In this document: positions 42,243 through 51,633 of the stretch, in pieces | Layout: each line of letters starts with the position of its first letter | Position numbering within the stretch: position 1 is the stretch's first letter | Assembly: GCF_006439395.2 (NCBI RefSeq) | Contig: NZ_CP083950.1 | Span: forward strand, 3,162,001-3,226,000 | DNA: 64,000 nt | Direction of reading: 5' to 3' | Source of the DNA: Mesorhizobium sp. B4-1-4 | GTDB taxonomy: Bacteria > Pseudomonadota > Alphaproteobacteria > Rhizobiales > Rhizobiaceae | Notes under the pieces: generated by a model | Database searches by the model: none | What the model saw: the letters and a program-made list of their open reading frames with translations, nothing else | What the model was told of the DNA's origin: nothing | Translations under genes and position numbers: made by a program

Positions 42243-44708
42243 TCAGGCAAGCGTGAAGGCAACGGGTTGCGCGGCATGGACGCCACGCGGGCGCAGATTG
42301 CCAGGATCGTGGGGGGCTTCGCGGAGTTCCCGCGCAGCCAGTTCTTTTCCGAGGATCGAAACGCTCAGCCCTTCGGCAGAGACACCAGGGCGCAGATAGG
42401 CAAGGGCAATGGTCTTGCCAGTGCGGAAGCCGTGGGCGCCGGAGGTGACGATCCCAACCGGCCGGCCCGCCTGCAACACCGCATGGGCGTAGAAAGGCAG
42501 CCTTTCGGTGTCATCATCGATCTCGAGAAGCACCATTGTCCAGGCGCTATCGCCGACGCGTGCAAGCATGGCCTCGCGGCCGATGAAATCCCGCCCCTCG
42601 GTTTTGACCAGGGCATCCAACCCCGCTTCCAGCGGTGTCCGCTCCGTCGTCAGGTCGGCACCCCAGGCACGATAGCCTTTCTCCAGCCGCATCGCGTTCA
42701 GGGCGTGGATGCCGAACGGGCGCAGGTCGAAACGCCGGCCAGCCCTGGTGACCGCATCGTAGAGCTTGCCGAATTGCGCCAGCTGGACGTGAAGCTCCCA
42801 TCCCAGTTCGCCGGCATAGGACACTCTGAGCGCCGCCGCCTTGATGCCGGCGACCCGGATGATCTGCGCGGAAAACCAGGGAAATCCCGCGTTGGACAGA
42901 TCGGCCTCGCTCACCGTTTCGAGCAGATCGCGGGCGCGGGGGCCCATGATGGCGAGCACGCCGCGCCTTTCGGTGACATTGTCGATTGTTACATTCGCAA
43001 AGGCCGAGGCGCGGGAGCGCAGCAGGTCCTCGTCATGCCGCTCCGCCACAGCGGCGCTGGTCAGGTAGAACCAGTCATCACCGAGGCGGGTCACCGTGAA
43101 TTCCGACGCGACGCCGCCCTTTGCCGTCAGCACATGAACGAGGCCGATGCGGCCCTGGCGTGTTGGCGGACGATTGGCGCCAAGCGAGGCCATGAACGCG
43201 CTCGCCCCGGGGCCGCCAACTTCGAACTTGGAAAAGGCGGACAGATCGATGGCGCCGACACCATCGCGCACGGCGAGACATTCACCGCGCGCCGCTTCAA
43301 ACCAGCCGGGCCGGCGAAAGGTCAGCGGCGGATTGCGATCGACCCCGCCGATGGCAAACCAGTTCGGCCGTTCCCAGCCATAGGCGGCGCCCAGCACCGC
43401 ACCCTGGCTTTTCTGGAGGTCGAGCGCCGGCGTGGTGCGGCGCGGACGCCCGGCTTCGCGCTCTTCATAGGGATAGTGGATGCCGAACTGCAGGCCGAAC
43501 CCTTCGACCGCCCTGTCGATGCGATAATCCCGATCGGCATAGTTGCCGAACCTGCGTGGATCGATGGCAAGCGCATCGCTTGGTGGCGTACCATCGACGA
43601 TCCAGTCGGCGAGGAAGCGGCCGGCGCCCCCGCCTTCCATCACTCCCATGCTCGAGCCGGTCAGCAACCAGGCGTTATCAAGGCCGAATGCTGGACCGAT
43701 CAGCGGGTTGGCATCCGGGGTGAAGGTGATGGGCCCGTTGACCACCGTCTTGATGCCGGCATTGGCGAGTGCCGGGACGCGCTCCATAGCCAGCGCGATG
43801 ATGTGCTCGACGCGGTCCAGGTCCGGCGGCAGCAACTCCATGCCGAATTCGGGCGGCACCCCATCGATTGCCCAGGGCTGGGCTGACTTTTCATAAGGGC
43901 CGACGATATAGCCGTCGCGTTCCTGACGTAGATACCAGCTTTCTTCCGGATCGCGGATGATCGGCAATTCCTTGGCGCCGGCGGCGATACGCTCGGCAAT
44001 CTCGGAAACGGTGTCGGTCACGACGTACTGGTGCAGCATCGGCACGACCGGCAGGTCGAGACCCATCATCGCGCCGATCTCGCGGCACCAGGTGCCGGCG
44101 GCATTCACCACATGCTCGGCGACAATGTCGCCCTGCGTCGTGCGGACGAGCCACTCGCCGGATGCCTTGCGTTCGATCGCCAGAACGGGATTGTGGCGGA
44201 CGATCTCGGCGCCGCGCGAGCGCGCGCCGGCCGCCATTGCGTTGGTCGCCAGTGTCGGGTCGACATGGCCGTCATTGGGCTCGTAGATCGCCCCGATAAT
44301 GCCGTCGGTCAGGCAAAGCGGATAGATCTGCTTGAGTTCTTCCGGGCTCAGGATGTGGAAACCATGGCCCACGAACCGGCCGAGCCCCTGCACATGGCGG
44401 AATTCGTCCATGCGATCCCGGGAGCGGGTGATGCGCAGCGCGCCGCTGGCATGGAAGCCTGTCGGCAGCCCGGTCTCGGCGGTCAGGATTTCCCGATAGA
44501 GCCGCACCGAATGCGCGCGCATCTCCATGATCGTCGCATTGTGGGCGAAATGCGTGCAAAGGCCGGCGGCATGCCAGGTGGAACCGGCGGTCAGCTCATG
44601 CTTCTCGACGAGGACGACGTCGCTCCAGCCGCGCTTGGCCAAGTGGTAGAGCAGGGAAACGCCCATGGCTCCACCACCGATAATGACGACACGGGCATGC
44701 TGCCTCAT
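42243..44708 (-). CDS. FAD-dependent demethylating dehydrogenase with GcvT-type C-terminus (1)
   Basis: An 821-residue two-part protein of the dimethylglycine/sarcosine dehydrogenase family. The N-terminal flavin half has VVIIGGGAMG at 7-16 and STWHAAGL, whose His46 is the usual covalent FAD site. The C-terminal half (about 430-821) is an aminomethyltransferase (GcvT) fold with VSYAGELGWELHV and RLEKGYRAWGADLT. It would oxidise an N-methyl group and hand it to tetrahydrofolate or release formaldehyde. It overlaps its paralogue by 4 bases and the MttB gene by 3. Confidence 0.9.
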   Translation of the reverse strand: MRQHARVVIIGGGAMGVSLLYHLAKRGWSDVVLVEKHELTAGSTWHAAGLCTHFAHNATIMEMRAHSVRLYREILTAETGLPTGFHASGALRITRSRDRMDEFRHVQGLGRFVGHGFHILSPEELKQIYPLCLTDGIIGAIYEPNDGHVDPTLATNAMAAGARSRGAEIVRHNPVLAIERKASGEWLVRTTQGDIVAEHVVNAAGTWCREIGAMMGLDLPVVPMLHQYVVTDTVSEIAERIAAGAKELPIIRDPEESWYLRQERDGYIVGPYEKSAQPWAIDGVPPEFGMELLPPDLDRVEHIIALAMERVPALANAGIKTVVNGPITFTPDANPLIGPAFGLDNAWLLTGSSMGVMEGGGAGRFLADWIVDGTPPSDALAIDPRRFGNYADRDYRIDRAVEGFGLQFGIHYPYEEREAGRPRRTTPALDLQKSQGAVLGAAYGWERPNWFAIGGVDRNPPLTFRRPGWFEAARGECLAVRDGVGAIDLSAFSKFEVGGPGASAFMASLGANRPPTRQGRIGLVHVLTAKGGVASEFTVTRLGDDWFYLTSAAVAERHDEDLLRSRASAFANVTIDNVTERRGVLAIMGPRARDLLETVSEADLSNAGFPWFSAQIIRVAGIKAAALRVSYAGELGWELHVQLAQFGKLYDAVTRAGRRFDLRPFGIHALNAMRLEKGYRAWGADLTTERTPLEAGLDALVKTEGRDFIGREAMLARVGDSAWTMVLLEIDDDTERLPFYAHAVLQAGRPVGIVTSGAHGFRTGKTIALAYLRPGVSAEGLSVSILGKELAARELREAPHDPGNLRPRGVHAAQPVAFTLA

Positions 44709-47161
44709 GAAACTGTCTCCTCGCAGCCGCGCATCCGCGCTCCAGTTGGGTCATAGGGCGGTTTGTCGAGCGCCCTCAGCGTATGGCGCGTGCCGGCCAC
44801 CGCGATCTCGTAATTGGAAGCCTGTAGCTGTGCTTTCGTCTCGCCCGGCTCGCAGGCGACATAGCCAAGACAAAGGCTCAGGCCGGTTCGCGAACCAAGA
44901 CCGCCCGACGTGGTCAGGCCGGCAAGTTTGCCGTCTCGATAGATCGGCTCATCATGAAGCAGAAGCGGATTGGCGCCGTCGACCGCGAAATGCACAAGCC
45001 GACGCCGGACGCCCTCGGATTTCTGCGCCAGCAGCACGTCGCGGCCGATGAAATCATTCTTCTTCCAGGAGACCGCGAAGGACAGGCCAGCCTCCAGCGG
45101 CGTGTCCTTCGGCCCGATATCGTGCCCCCAATGGCGATATCCCTTTTCCAGGCGGCAGCCATCCAGCGCATAATGGCCGCAGAAGACGAGGCCGTGGGCG
45201 CTGCCCGCCGCGGCTATCGTGGCGAGCAGGCTTTGCGCGCATTCGACCGGCACATAGAGCTCGAAGCCGAGTTCGCCGACGAAGCTGACGCGGGTGGCCC
45301 GGACACTGACCATGCCGATGTCGATGCGGCGCGAGGTCGAGAACAGGAAAGCGGCGTCGGAAAGATCGGCGTCGGTCAAGCTTTGAAGCAGGTCGCGGGA
45401 TCGCGGCCCCATGACGCCGAGCACGGCTTCCGAAGACGTCGCGTCGAAGACCGAGACGTCGAGGCCAAGATCCTGCGCGTGGCGCCTGATCCAGGCAAGA
45501 TCCTTCTGCCTTGTCGCCGCACCGGAGATCACGCGGAACGCGTGGTCGCCGTCGCGGGTCACGGTCACGTCGGCCTCGATGCCGCCCCGAGCATTGAGCA
45601 TCTGCGTATAGACGGCCCGGCCTTCGGCGACATCGACGTCATTGGCGCAAAGCCTCTGCACCAACGTCGCTGCGTCGCGGCCAACGATATCGAGCTTGGT
45701 GAAAGGGGAGAGCTCGAACAGGCCGACGCCCTGGGCCATGCGGCCGGCTTCCGCTTTCGCAGCACCCCACCATGGCTGCGCGCCGACCGAATAGCGGACC
45801 GCTCGCGCAGCCTCGTCCCGGCCGAACCAGAGCGGCCGCTCCCACCCTGTCGGCGCACCGAAAACAGCGCCGGCAGCCGCGAAAGTCTGGTGAAAGGCAG
45901 AACACCTGACGTCGCGCCCCGCACTCGCCTGCTTGTAGGGCCAGTGCATACGGAACAGATCGGCGACCGCCTCCTCCATCCTGGCGCCGACAAAGGACCT
46001 TGACGCGGCGGACCGGTCGAAGCGGGCAATGTCGAGCGCCCACAGGTCAAGCCCTGGCTCGCCGTCGACGATCCATTCGGCCATCGCCTTGCCGGCGCCG
46101 GCCGAAGACATCATGCCGGTGGAATTGAAGCCGGCAGCGACATGGAAGCCGCGCAGGTAGGGCGACTCCCCCATCAACGGCCGCGTATCAGGCGTGAAGC
46201 TCTCGGGACCGTTCATGAAGTGCCTGATGCCGGCTTGCGACAGCGCCGGCAGAAGTTTAAGTCCGGCCGACATGAACGGCTCGAACTGCTCCCAGTCCTC
46301 CGGCAGTTCGAGGAATGGCCTATCGCCAGCCGGTCCGCGAACGTCGAAGATCTTGGCGTTCGGTTCGAACCCACCCAGAACCAGCTTGCCGGAATCGCCC
46401 TTGATGTAGATACCCTCGTCGAGATCGCGCACGATAGGAAACGGATCCTGCAGGCCCGCAATCGGCTCCGTCACCACATACATGTGCTCGACGGCCTGCA
46501 GCGGCACCGGGACACCGGCAAGAGCGCCGATGTCGCGCGCCCAGGCGCCGGCGCAGTTCACCACCGTCGCGCAGTCGATGGTGGCGCCGGACGCCAGCTT
46601 GACGCCGGCGACCCTGCCGTTCTTCGTCACGAAGCCAGTGCAGACGGCCCCTTCCAGGATGCGGACGCCTGCGGCGCGTGCGCCCTTGGCATAGGCCGCG
46701 CAGATGTCGACCGGATTGGCCTGCCCATCCTCCTCGACCCACAGGGCGCCCTCGATGCCGTCCGGGACGATGCCCCGCACGCGGCCGGCAACGCCAGCGC
46801 TGTCGATCATCTCGACCGTCAGGCCACAGACATCGCCGATATGCGCGATACGCTTCAGCTCGTCCAGTCGCTCCGGCCTGCGCGCCAGCCACAGGCCGCC
46901 GGTCCGCCGATAGCCGGAGGCCTGGCCGGTCCGCTCCTCCAGGCGTGGAAACAGTTCGGTCGCATATTGCGCAAGCCTTGTCAGATTGAGGCTGGCGCGC
47001 AGCGGACCGACGATGCCGGCGGCATGCCAGGATGTGCCGCTGGTCAGTTGGTGACGCTCCAGCAGAACGACGTCGGTCACCCCGAGTTCGGCGAGATGAT
47101 AGGCTATGCCGAGGCCAATGACGCCGCCGCCAATGATCACGATGCGTGCGCTGTCATTCAC
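44705..47161 (-). CDS. FAD-dependent demethylating dehydrogenase with GcvT-type C-terminus (2)
   Basis: An 818-residue paralogue of the next gene. IVIIGGGVIGLGIAYHLAEL is at the N-terminus, SWHAAGI carries the likely covalent FAD His46, and the C-terminal GcvT-like half includes VSFVGELGFELYVPVE and RLEKGYRHWGHDIG. It probably acts on dimethylglycine, sarcosine or a related N-methyl compound. The start is GTG 47161; AAAGG lies about 9 bases upstream. It is first gene of the operon with the second dehydrogenase and the MttB-like gene, and divergent from a LysR gene. Confidence 0.9.
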   Translation of the reverse strand: MNDSARIVIIGGGVIGLGIAYHLAELGVTDVVLLERHQLTSGTSWHAAGIVGPLRASLNLTRLAQYATELFPRLEERTGQASGYRRTGGLWLARRPERLDELKRIAHIGDVCGLTVEMIDSAGVAGRVRGIVPDGIEGALWVEEDGQANPVDICAAYAKGARAAGVRILEGAVCTGFVTKNGRVAGVKLASGATIDCATVVNCAGAWARDIGALAGVPVPLQAVEHMYVVTEPIAGLQDPFPIVRDLDEGIYIKGDSGKLVLGGFEPNAKIFDVRGPAGDRPFLELPEDWEQFEPFMSAGLKLLPALSQAGIRHFMNGPESFTPDTRPLMGESPYLRGFHVAAGFNSTGMMSSAGAGKAMAEWIVDGEPGLDLWALDIARFDRSAASRSFVGARMEEAVADLFRMHWPYKQASAGRDVRCSAFHQTFAAAGAVFGAPTGWERPLWFGRDEAARAVRYSVGAQPWWGAAKAEAGRMAQGVGLFELSPFTKLDIVGRDAATLVQRLCANDVDVAEGRAVYTQMLNARGGIEADVTVTRDGDHAFRVISGAATRQKDLAWIRRHAQDLGLDVSVFDATSSEAVLGVMGPRSRDLLQSLTDADLSDAAFLFSTSRRIDIGMVSVRATRVSFVGELGFELYVPVECAQSLLATIAAAGSAHGLVFCGHYALDGCRLEKGYRHWGHDIGPKDTPLEAGLSFAVSWKKNDFIGRDVLLAQKSEGVRRRLVHFAVDGANPLLLHDEPIYRDGKLAGLTTSGGLGSRTGLSLCLGYVACEPGETKAQLQASNYEIAVAGTRHTLRALDKPPYDPTGARMRGCEETVS

Positions 47162-47239
47162 CGGGCAAATACCTTTGTTGGGATCGAACGGCGCGATCTT
47201 TTCCCGGCAAGCCTCTTGCACTCAATCGAATTTTTGCAA

Positions 47240-47250
47240 CATTAGGAAAA
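47240..47250. promoter_or_regulatory. Shared motif upstream of the dehydrogenase operon and LysR gene
   Basis: CATTAGGAAAA, identical to 40505-40515, sits between the divergent dehydrogenase operon (start 47161) and LysR gene (start 47283). Flanking TTTTTGCAAC gives a partial dyad as expected for a LysR site. Confidence 0.55.
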
Positions 47251-47282
47251 CTTATGAAGACATTGTGGACTGGAGTTGGCGG

Positions 47283-48260
47283 GTGAAGAGCGGCGGTTTC
47301 GATTTCAATCTGTTTCGATCCATCGAGGTGTTTGCGGCCGTCGTGGAAACAAGGCATGTCACCCAGGCGGCACAAATGCTGGGCATGACGCAGTCGGCCG
47401 CTTCGCAGCACCTGAAGAACCTCGAGACCGCGCTTGGCGTCAGCCTGATCGACCGCAATCTGCGCCCGATCGAACTGACCAAGGCAGGCATCGCATTGCA
47501 TCGCCGCGCCATTGCCATCCTGGCCGAGGTGGAGGGGCTGCGCACCGACGCGCGGCGGGTCAATGCCGCGCCGCTGCCGCTGCTGCGTGTCGCGCTTCTG
47601 GCCTCGATCGCGACGACGTTGGCGCCGGCACTTTCCGTGCTGGCTCGAAACACTTTCGGCATTCCCGAACTCAGTCTCTTCGCCGGCCTGGCGACCGATC
47701 ATGTCGCGCTGTTGCGGGCCCGACGCGCCGACCTTGCCGTCACCTCTGGCGAGCTTTTCGAGATCGAGGGGCTAACGCGTTATCCAATCATGACGGAGAA
47801 GTTTCTGCTGGTAACGCCGAAGGGCTTCGCCGGCGATGTCGGCGACATCGTCAAGCTCTCCAAGAAGCTGGCCTTCGTGCGGTTTTCCAGGGAAACGCCG
47901 GTCGGCCTGCGGGTCGACCAGCATCTGAGCCGGCTGCGCATCGAAATCCCGCGCACCATGGAAGGCGACCGTTCGAGCGTGGTCATGGCGCCTGTCGCCG
48001 CCGGGATGGGCTTTGCGATCCTGACACCGACCTTGCTCATCGATGGGCTGGCGGAAGGCATGGAGATTGATGTGCACGCTTTGCCGTTCACCGGGCTGTC
48101 GCGCAACATCCTGCTGGTGGCGCGGGAACGCGAACTGGGCAACCTGCCGGAAGCCTTCGCCACGCGCACCGCCGAGGTGCTGACGAATGCGATCCGTACG
48201 CGCCTGCCTGGCCTTCCTCCCGATTGCTATGTGGTCGACCGCCCCGCATTGCACGACTAA
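47283..48260 (+). CDS. LysR-family regulator of the amine demethylation cluster
   Basis: A 325-residue LysR protein. The N-terminal HTH is FNLFRSIEVFAAVVETRHVT, then GMTQSAASQHLKNLETALGV, and the effector domain starts near residue 95. The start is GTG 47283 with GGAG 7 bases upstream. It is divergent from the two FAD dehydrogenases and is the obvious candidate to bind the motif at 47240. The ligand is probably a methylated amine, by inference from context. Confidence 0.92.
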   Translation: MKSGGFDFNLFRSIEVFAAVVETRHVTQAAQMLGMTQSAASQHLKNLETALGVSLIDRNLRPIELTKAGIALHRRAIAILAEVEGLRTDARRVNAAPLPLLRVALLASIATTLAPALSVLARNTFGIPELSLFAGLATDHVALLRARRADLAVTSGELFEIEGLTRYPIMTEKFLLVTPKGFAGDVGDIVKLSKKLAFVRFSRETPVGLRVDQHLSRLRIEIPRTMEGDRSSVVMAPVAAGMGFAILTPTLLIDGLAEGMEIDVHALPFTGLSRNILLVARERELGNLPEAFATRTAEVLTNAIRTRLPGLPPDCYVVDRPALHD

Positions 48261-48357
48261 TCGGCCCCATAATTTAAACTGATGGATATCTTTGGCGGTT
48301 CACACATCCCTCATTCAGTGCTCAATCCCTGTCGGGTTCCCAACACAGGAGACGGGC

Positions 48358-49686
48358 ATGAATGCTCCTCACGCTCATTCGAATCTGGAGATCGACTGGT
48401 CGAGCGAGGCGATCGTCGACCGGCGAAACCGCTTCTATGCGGCATCGCAGCGCAAGTTCGTTCCTTATAAGGACCCGCTGATCATCAAGCGCGGCAAGGG
48501 CCAGTATGTCTGGGATGACAAGGACCGGAAATACATCGACCTGCTCGGCATGAACCTTTGCATTTCCGTCGGCCACGCGCACCCGCAGGTCGTGAAGGCC
48601 ACCACCGAGCAGCTCGCCGAACTCACACATTGCACGACGATGTTCTATCATCCGGTTCCCGCGCAATATGCGGAGGAACTGGTGGCCACGATGCCAGCAG
48701 GCCATGATTGGGTGGTGCATTTCACCAACAGCGGCGCCGAGGCGATCGACCTTGCCTTGCTGATGGCCCGCAGCCACACCGGCAACATCGATATGCTCGC
48801 ACTTGCCTCGAGCTATCATGGCGCCACCTTCGGGGCCCAATCGCTGACGGGAATATCGGGATTTCGCCATCCCGTCCCACAGCTCGGCGGGGTGACCTTC
48901 GTGGCCGAGCCCAACCAGTATCGTGGTATCCACGGCGAGGGCGTCGAACCCTATTTGAACGAGGTCGAGCGGGCCATAGCCAGTTCGACCAGCGGCAGGT
49001 TGGCTGGCATGATCATCGAGCCGGTACAAGGCTATGGCGGCATCGTGCCGATGCCCCACGGCTATATTTCCGGCGCATTCGAGCGCGTGCGCGCGGCCGG
49101 TGGCCTTTGCATCATTGACGAGGTGCAATCGGGCGTCGCACGCACTGGCGATGCCTTCTGGGCATTCGAATCGCACGGCGTCGTTCCCGATATCGTCGTT
49201 GTCGCCAAAGGCGTCGGCAATGGCATCCCGCTTGGCGCCGTCATCGCCAAACGAGACGTCGCCGAATCCATGGCGGACAAGTTTCTTTTCCATACTTACG
49301 GCGCCAATCCCGTCGCCTGTGCCGCCGGGCGCGCGGTTCTCAAGGTGATCCGCGAAGAGCGCTTGCAAGAGAATGCGCGAACGGTCGGCGCCGCACTGAA
49401 GACAAGGCTGCAGGACCTCAAGAACCATTCTCGCCTGATCGGCGACATCAGGGGGGAAGGTCTCATGCTTGCCATCGAGCTGGTGAAGGATCAGAGGACG
49501 AAGGAACCCGCACCCGAGGCCACACTCGCGATCTTCGAAGAAAGCCGGCGCAACGGCCTCGTGGCGAGCCGATCCGGACCTTATAGAAGCGTCATCAGGA
49601 TGTGCCCGCCGCTTTGCCTGTCGATGGCAGACGTGGACGATGTGATGGAGCGATTTGTCAGGAGCTTCCAGAGCATCACGGCTTGA
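48358..49686 (+). CDS. Class III PLP-dependent aminotransferase
   Basis: A 442-residue fold-type I aminotransferase. HFTNSGAEAIDLALLMAR, SSYHGATFGAQSLTG, IIEPVQGYGGIVPMPHGY, LCIIDEVQSGVARTGDAFWA and Lys284 in VVVAKGVGNGIPLGAV give a full active site. It is closest to the AGXT2/beta-alanine-pyruvate type. It lies 97 bases after the LysR gene, with AGGAGAC ahead of its ATG. Glycine or glyoxylate from the demethylation pathway is a plausible but unproven substrate. Confidence 0.92.
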   Translation: MNAPHAHSNLEIDWSSEAIVDRRNRFYAASQRKFVPYKDPLIIKRGKGQYVWDDKDRKYIDLLGMNLCISVGHAHPQVVKATTEQLAELTHCTTMFYHPVPAQYAEELVATMPAGHDWVVHFTNSGAEAIDLALLMARSHTGNIDMLALASSYHGATFGAQSLTGISGFRHPVPQLGGVTFVAEPNQYRGIHGEGVEPYLNEVERAIASSTSGRLAGMIIEPVQGYGGIVPMPHGYISGAFERVRAAGGLCIIDEVQSGVARTGDAFWAFESHGVVPDIVVVAKGVGNGIPLGAVIAKRDVAESMADKFLFHTYGANPVACAAGRAVLKVIREERLQENARTVGAALKTRLQDLKNHSRLIGDIRGEGLMLAIELVKDQRTKEPAPEATLAIFEESRRNGLVASRSGPYRSVIRMCPPLCLSMADVDDVMERFVRSFQSITA

Positions 49687-50115
49687 TGATCAACCGTTCG
49701 CCGTCGTCCGGCAGGATGAGAACGCACGCTCTCTCCTGTTCCAGCCTGTCGCGCGAGGCACCAGGACCAAAGGGCCTGCCATCGGCATTATCCTTACGGA
49801 ACACCGTGCGGGCCGCTGACGAGGAGCGCCGAGGCATGTCCAAGAGCGATCAGGACTTCCTGATGGAGAAATGCAACGATGCGGCGACGGGCAAGCCCTA
49901 CGCTTCATCCTGCGACAAGGTCAGGGTGCTCGGCGACGCCAACAAATAGCGCCCCTGGAAACGATCTCCACAGGGCGAAGAGGCCTGCCTCGGCTCCAGC
50001 CGGGGCGGGCCAGCATTGACGTGGTGGACTTCGGATGGGCAATGCCAGGGCCGAGGGGAGGCAGCGCCGCATCGAGAATTGCACGAAGGCGGATCTCGAC
50101 TATGGCGCGGCGTCC
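49687..50115. other. 429-bp region with at most one short gene
   Basis: Apart from the possible peptide gene at 49836-49949, no protein-like frame is seen. The frame of that peptide is open upstream to about 49720, so it may be the tail of a longer, decayed gene. No clear terminator follows the aminotransferase. Confidence 0.4.
49836..49949 (+). CDS. Possible 37-residue peptide or gene remnant with two Cys
   Basis: MSKSDQDFLMEKCNDAATGK followed by PYASSCDKVRVLGDANK. The FLxxKCxxAATGxxYxxxC pattern resembles the mature part of small rhizobial secreted proteins, but there is no signal peptide in this frame. GAGGAG lies 10-15 bases before the ATG. It could be a degraded secreted-protein gene. 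Low certainty. Confidence 0.3.
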   Translation: MSKSDQDFLMEKCNDAATGKPYASSCDKVRVLGDANK

Positions 50116-51525
50116 TCATTCGACATGTTGCCCGGACCTCGGCGGCACATTGGCCAGCAGCGGCCCAAGTCCCTCGGCGATCGTCAGGTGCGTGATGGCG
50201 GCGTCGCGCAGCTTCGGATAGGGCAGGTTCGCCAGCATCGCCGTCTGCACCGTCGCCAGAACCTCGCCGGCCTCGGAGCCGATCATCGTGAAACCGAGAA
50301 TGCGGTCATCGTCGCCGCCAACGACCACCTTCATGAACCCCTGCGTTTCGTCCGTCGCCTCGGTGCGCAGCACAGCGCTCATCGGCAGCCTAGCGACGCG
50401 CACGATGACGCCCTGGCGTTGCGCCTCGCCCTCGCTCAGGCCGATGCGGGCGAGCGGCGGATCGGTAAACATGGTGTAGGGCACCAGCCGGTCGCGCGTG
50501 CTGCGGTGTCCGCCGGCCAGATTATCCCTGATGATACGGAAGTCGTCGACCGATATATGCGTGAACTGCGGACTGCCGGCGCATTCGCCGAGCGCCCAGA
50601 CATCGGGTGCGGCCGTCTCCAGCCGTTCGTTGACACGGATAAAGCCACGGGCGTCCAGCGTGACGCCGGCCTCGTCGAGGCCTATGCCGGTGGTGTTCGG
50701 GATGCGACCGGCGGCAACGAGCAGGTGGCTACCCTCGATTGTCCGCTCGCCCGAAGCGGTGCGCACCGTCACGCTGACCTCTTCGCCGGAGCGACCGCGC
50801 ACCGCAAGAGGTTCGGCGCCAACATGGAACTCGATGCCCTCGCCCTCGAGAAGCCGTTGCATCTCCTCGGCGATGTCGCGGTCCTCCCGACCGACAAGCT
50901 GAGGTCCGGCTTCGATTACCGTCACCCGGCTGCCGAAGCGTCGATAGGCCTGCGCCATTTCCAGCCCGACATAACCGCCGCCGAGCACGATGAGATGCGG
51001 CGGCAAGGCGTCCAGCTCAAGGGCATCGATATGGGTGAGCGGCTGGGCTTCCTCAATTCCGGGAATGCTGGGGATCGCCGCATGCGTACCGACATTGATG
51101 ACGACCTTGTCGCCAGTGAGCAGGCGCATGCCGCCTTCGTTCAGCGCAACTTCGATCGTCTTCGGGCCGACGAAGCGCCCGCTGCCCATGATCAGCTCCG
51201 CGCCGCTGGTCTTGTAGGCATCGAGATGAAAGGCGATCTCGCGCTCGACCATCTCCTGCTTGCGCCGGCGGACCTTGGCCATGTCGGTCGAGACGGGACC
51301 GGTCGACGTGCCGAACTGGGTGGCGTTGCGCACGAGATGCGCGACCCGCGCGCTCCACACCTCGTTCTTGCTGGGCAGGCAGGCGACGGCGGGACACGAG
51401 CCGCCGACCCAGCGGCGCTCGACGACCGCGACGCGCTGGCCGGATCGGCCCAGATGCCAGGCAAGCGCCTTGCCACCCTGGCCGCTGCCGAGGATCAGGA
51501 AATCATAATGTTCTGGCTGGGGCAT
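50116..51525 (-). CDS. Pyridine nucleotide-disulfide oxidoreductase (mercuric reductase/lipoamide dehydrogenase-like)
   Basis: A 469-residue flavoprotein with FAD motif FLILGSGQGGKALAWHLG, the redox-active pair Cys44/Cys49 in GGSCPAVACLPSK, the NAD motif LIVLGGGYVGLEMAQAYRRF, and ALGECAGSPQFTHISVDDFR. The C-terminal dimer-interface segment is THLTIAEGLGPL, a variant of the usual HxHPTxxE. It lacks an N-terminal heavy-metal domain. The substrate is probably a disulfide but undetermined. Confidence 0.9.
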   Translation of the reverse strand: MPQPEHYDFLILGSGQGGKALAWHLGRSGQRVAVVERRWVGGSCPAVACLPSKNEVWSARVAHLVRNATQFGTSTGPVSTDMAKVRRRKQEMVEREIAFHLDAYKTSGAELIMGSGRFVGPKTIEVALNEGGMRLLTGDKVVINVGTHAAIPSIPGIEEAQPLTHIDALELDALPPHLIVLGGGYVGLEMAQAYRRFGSRVTVIEAGPQLVGREDRDIAEEMQRLLEGEGIEFHVGAEPLAVRGRSGEEVSVTVRTASGERTIEGSHLLVAAGRIPNTTGIGLDEAGVTLDARGFIRVNERLETAAPDVWALGECAGSPQFTHISVDDFRIIRDNLAGGHRSTRDRLVPYTMFTDPPLARIGLSEGEAQRQGVIVRVARLPMSAVLRTEATDETQGFMKVVVGGDDDRILGFTMIGSEAGEVLATVQTAMLANLPYPKLRDAAITHLTIAEGLGPLLANVPPRSGQHVE

Positions 51526-51633
51526 GAGCTTTCTCCGCTGCACTCCGCAAAGGATAATGACACATCCGACGGCAAGCGGACGAGTCCGTTCGCCTGCCGC
51601 CGGATTTTCGAGGTTGATAATCAGAGCCGGCGG

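Noticed and set aside
40666..42243. MttB homologue as a pyrrolysine enzyme
   Set aside because: The reading frame has no internal TAG and ends with TAG at the family C-terminus, so no pyrrolysine codon is present.
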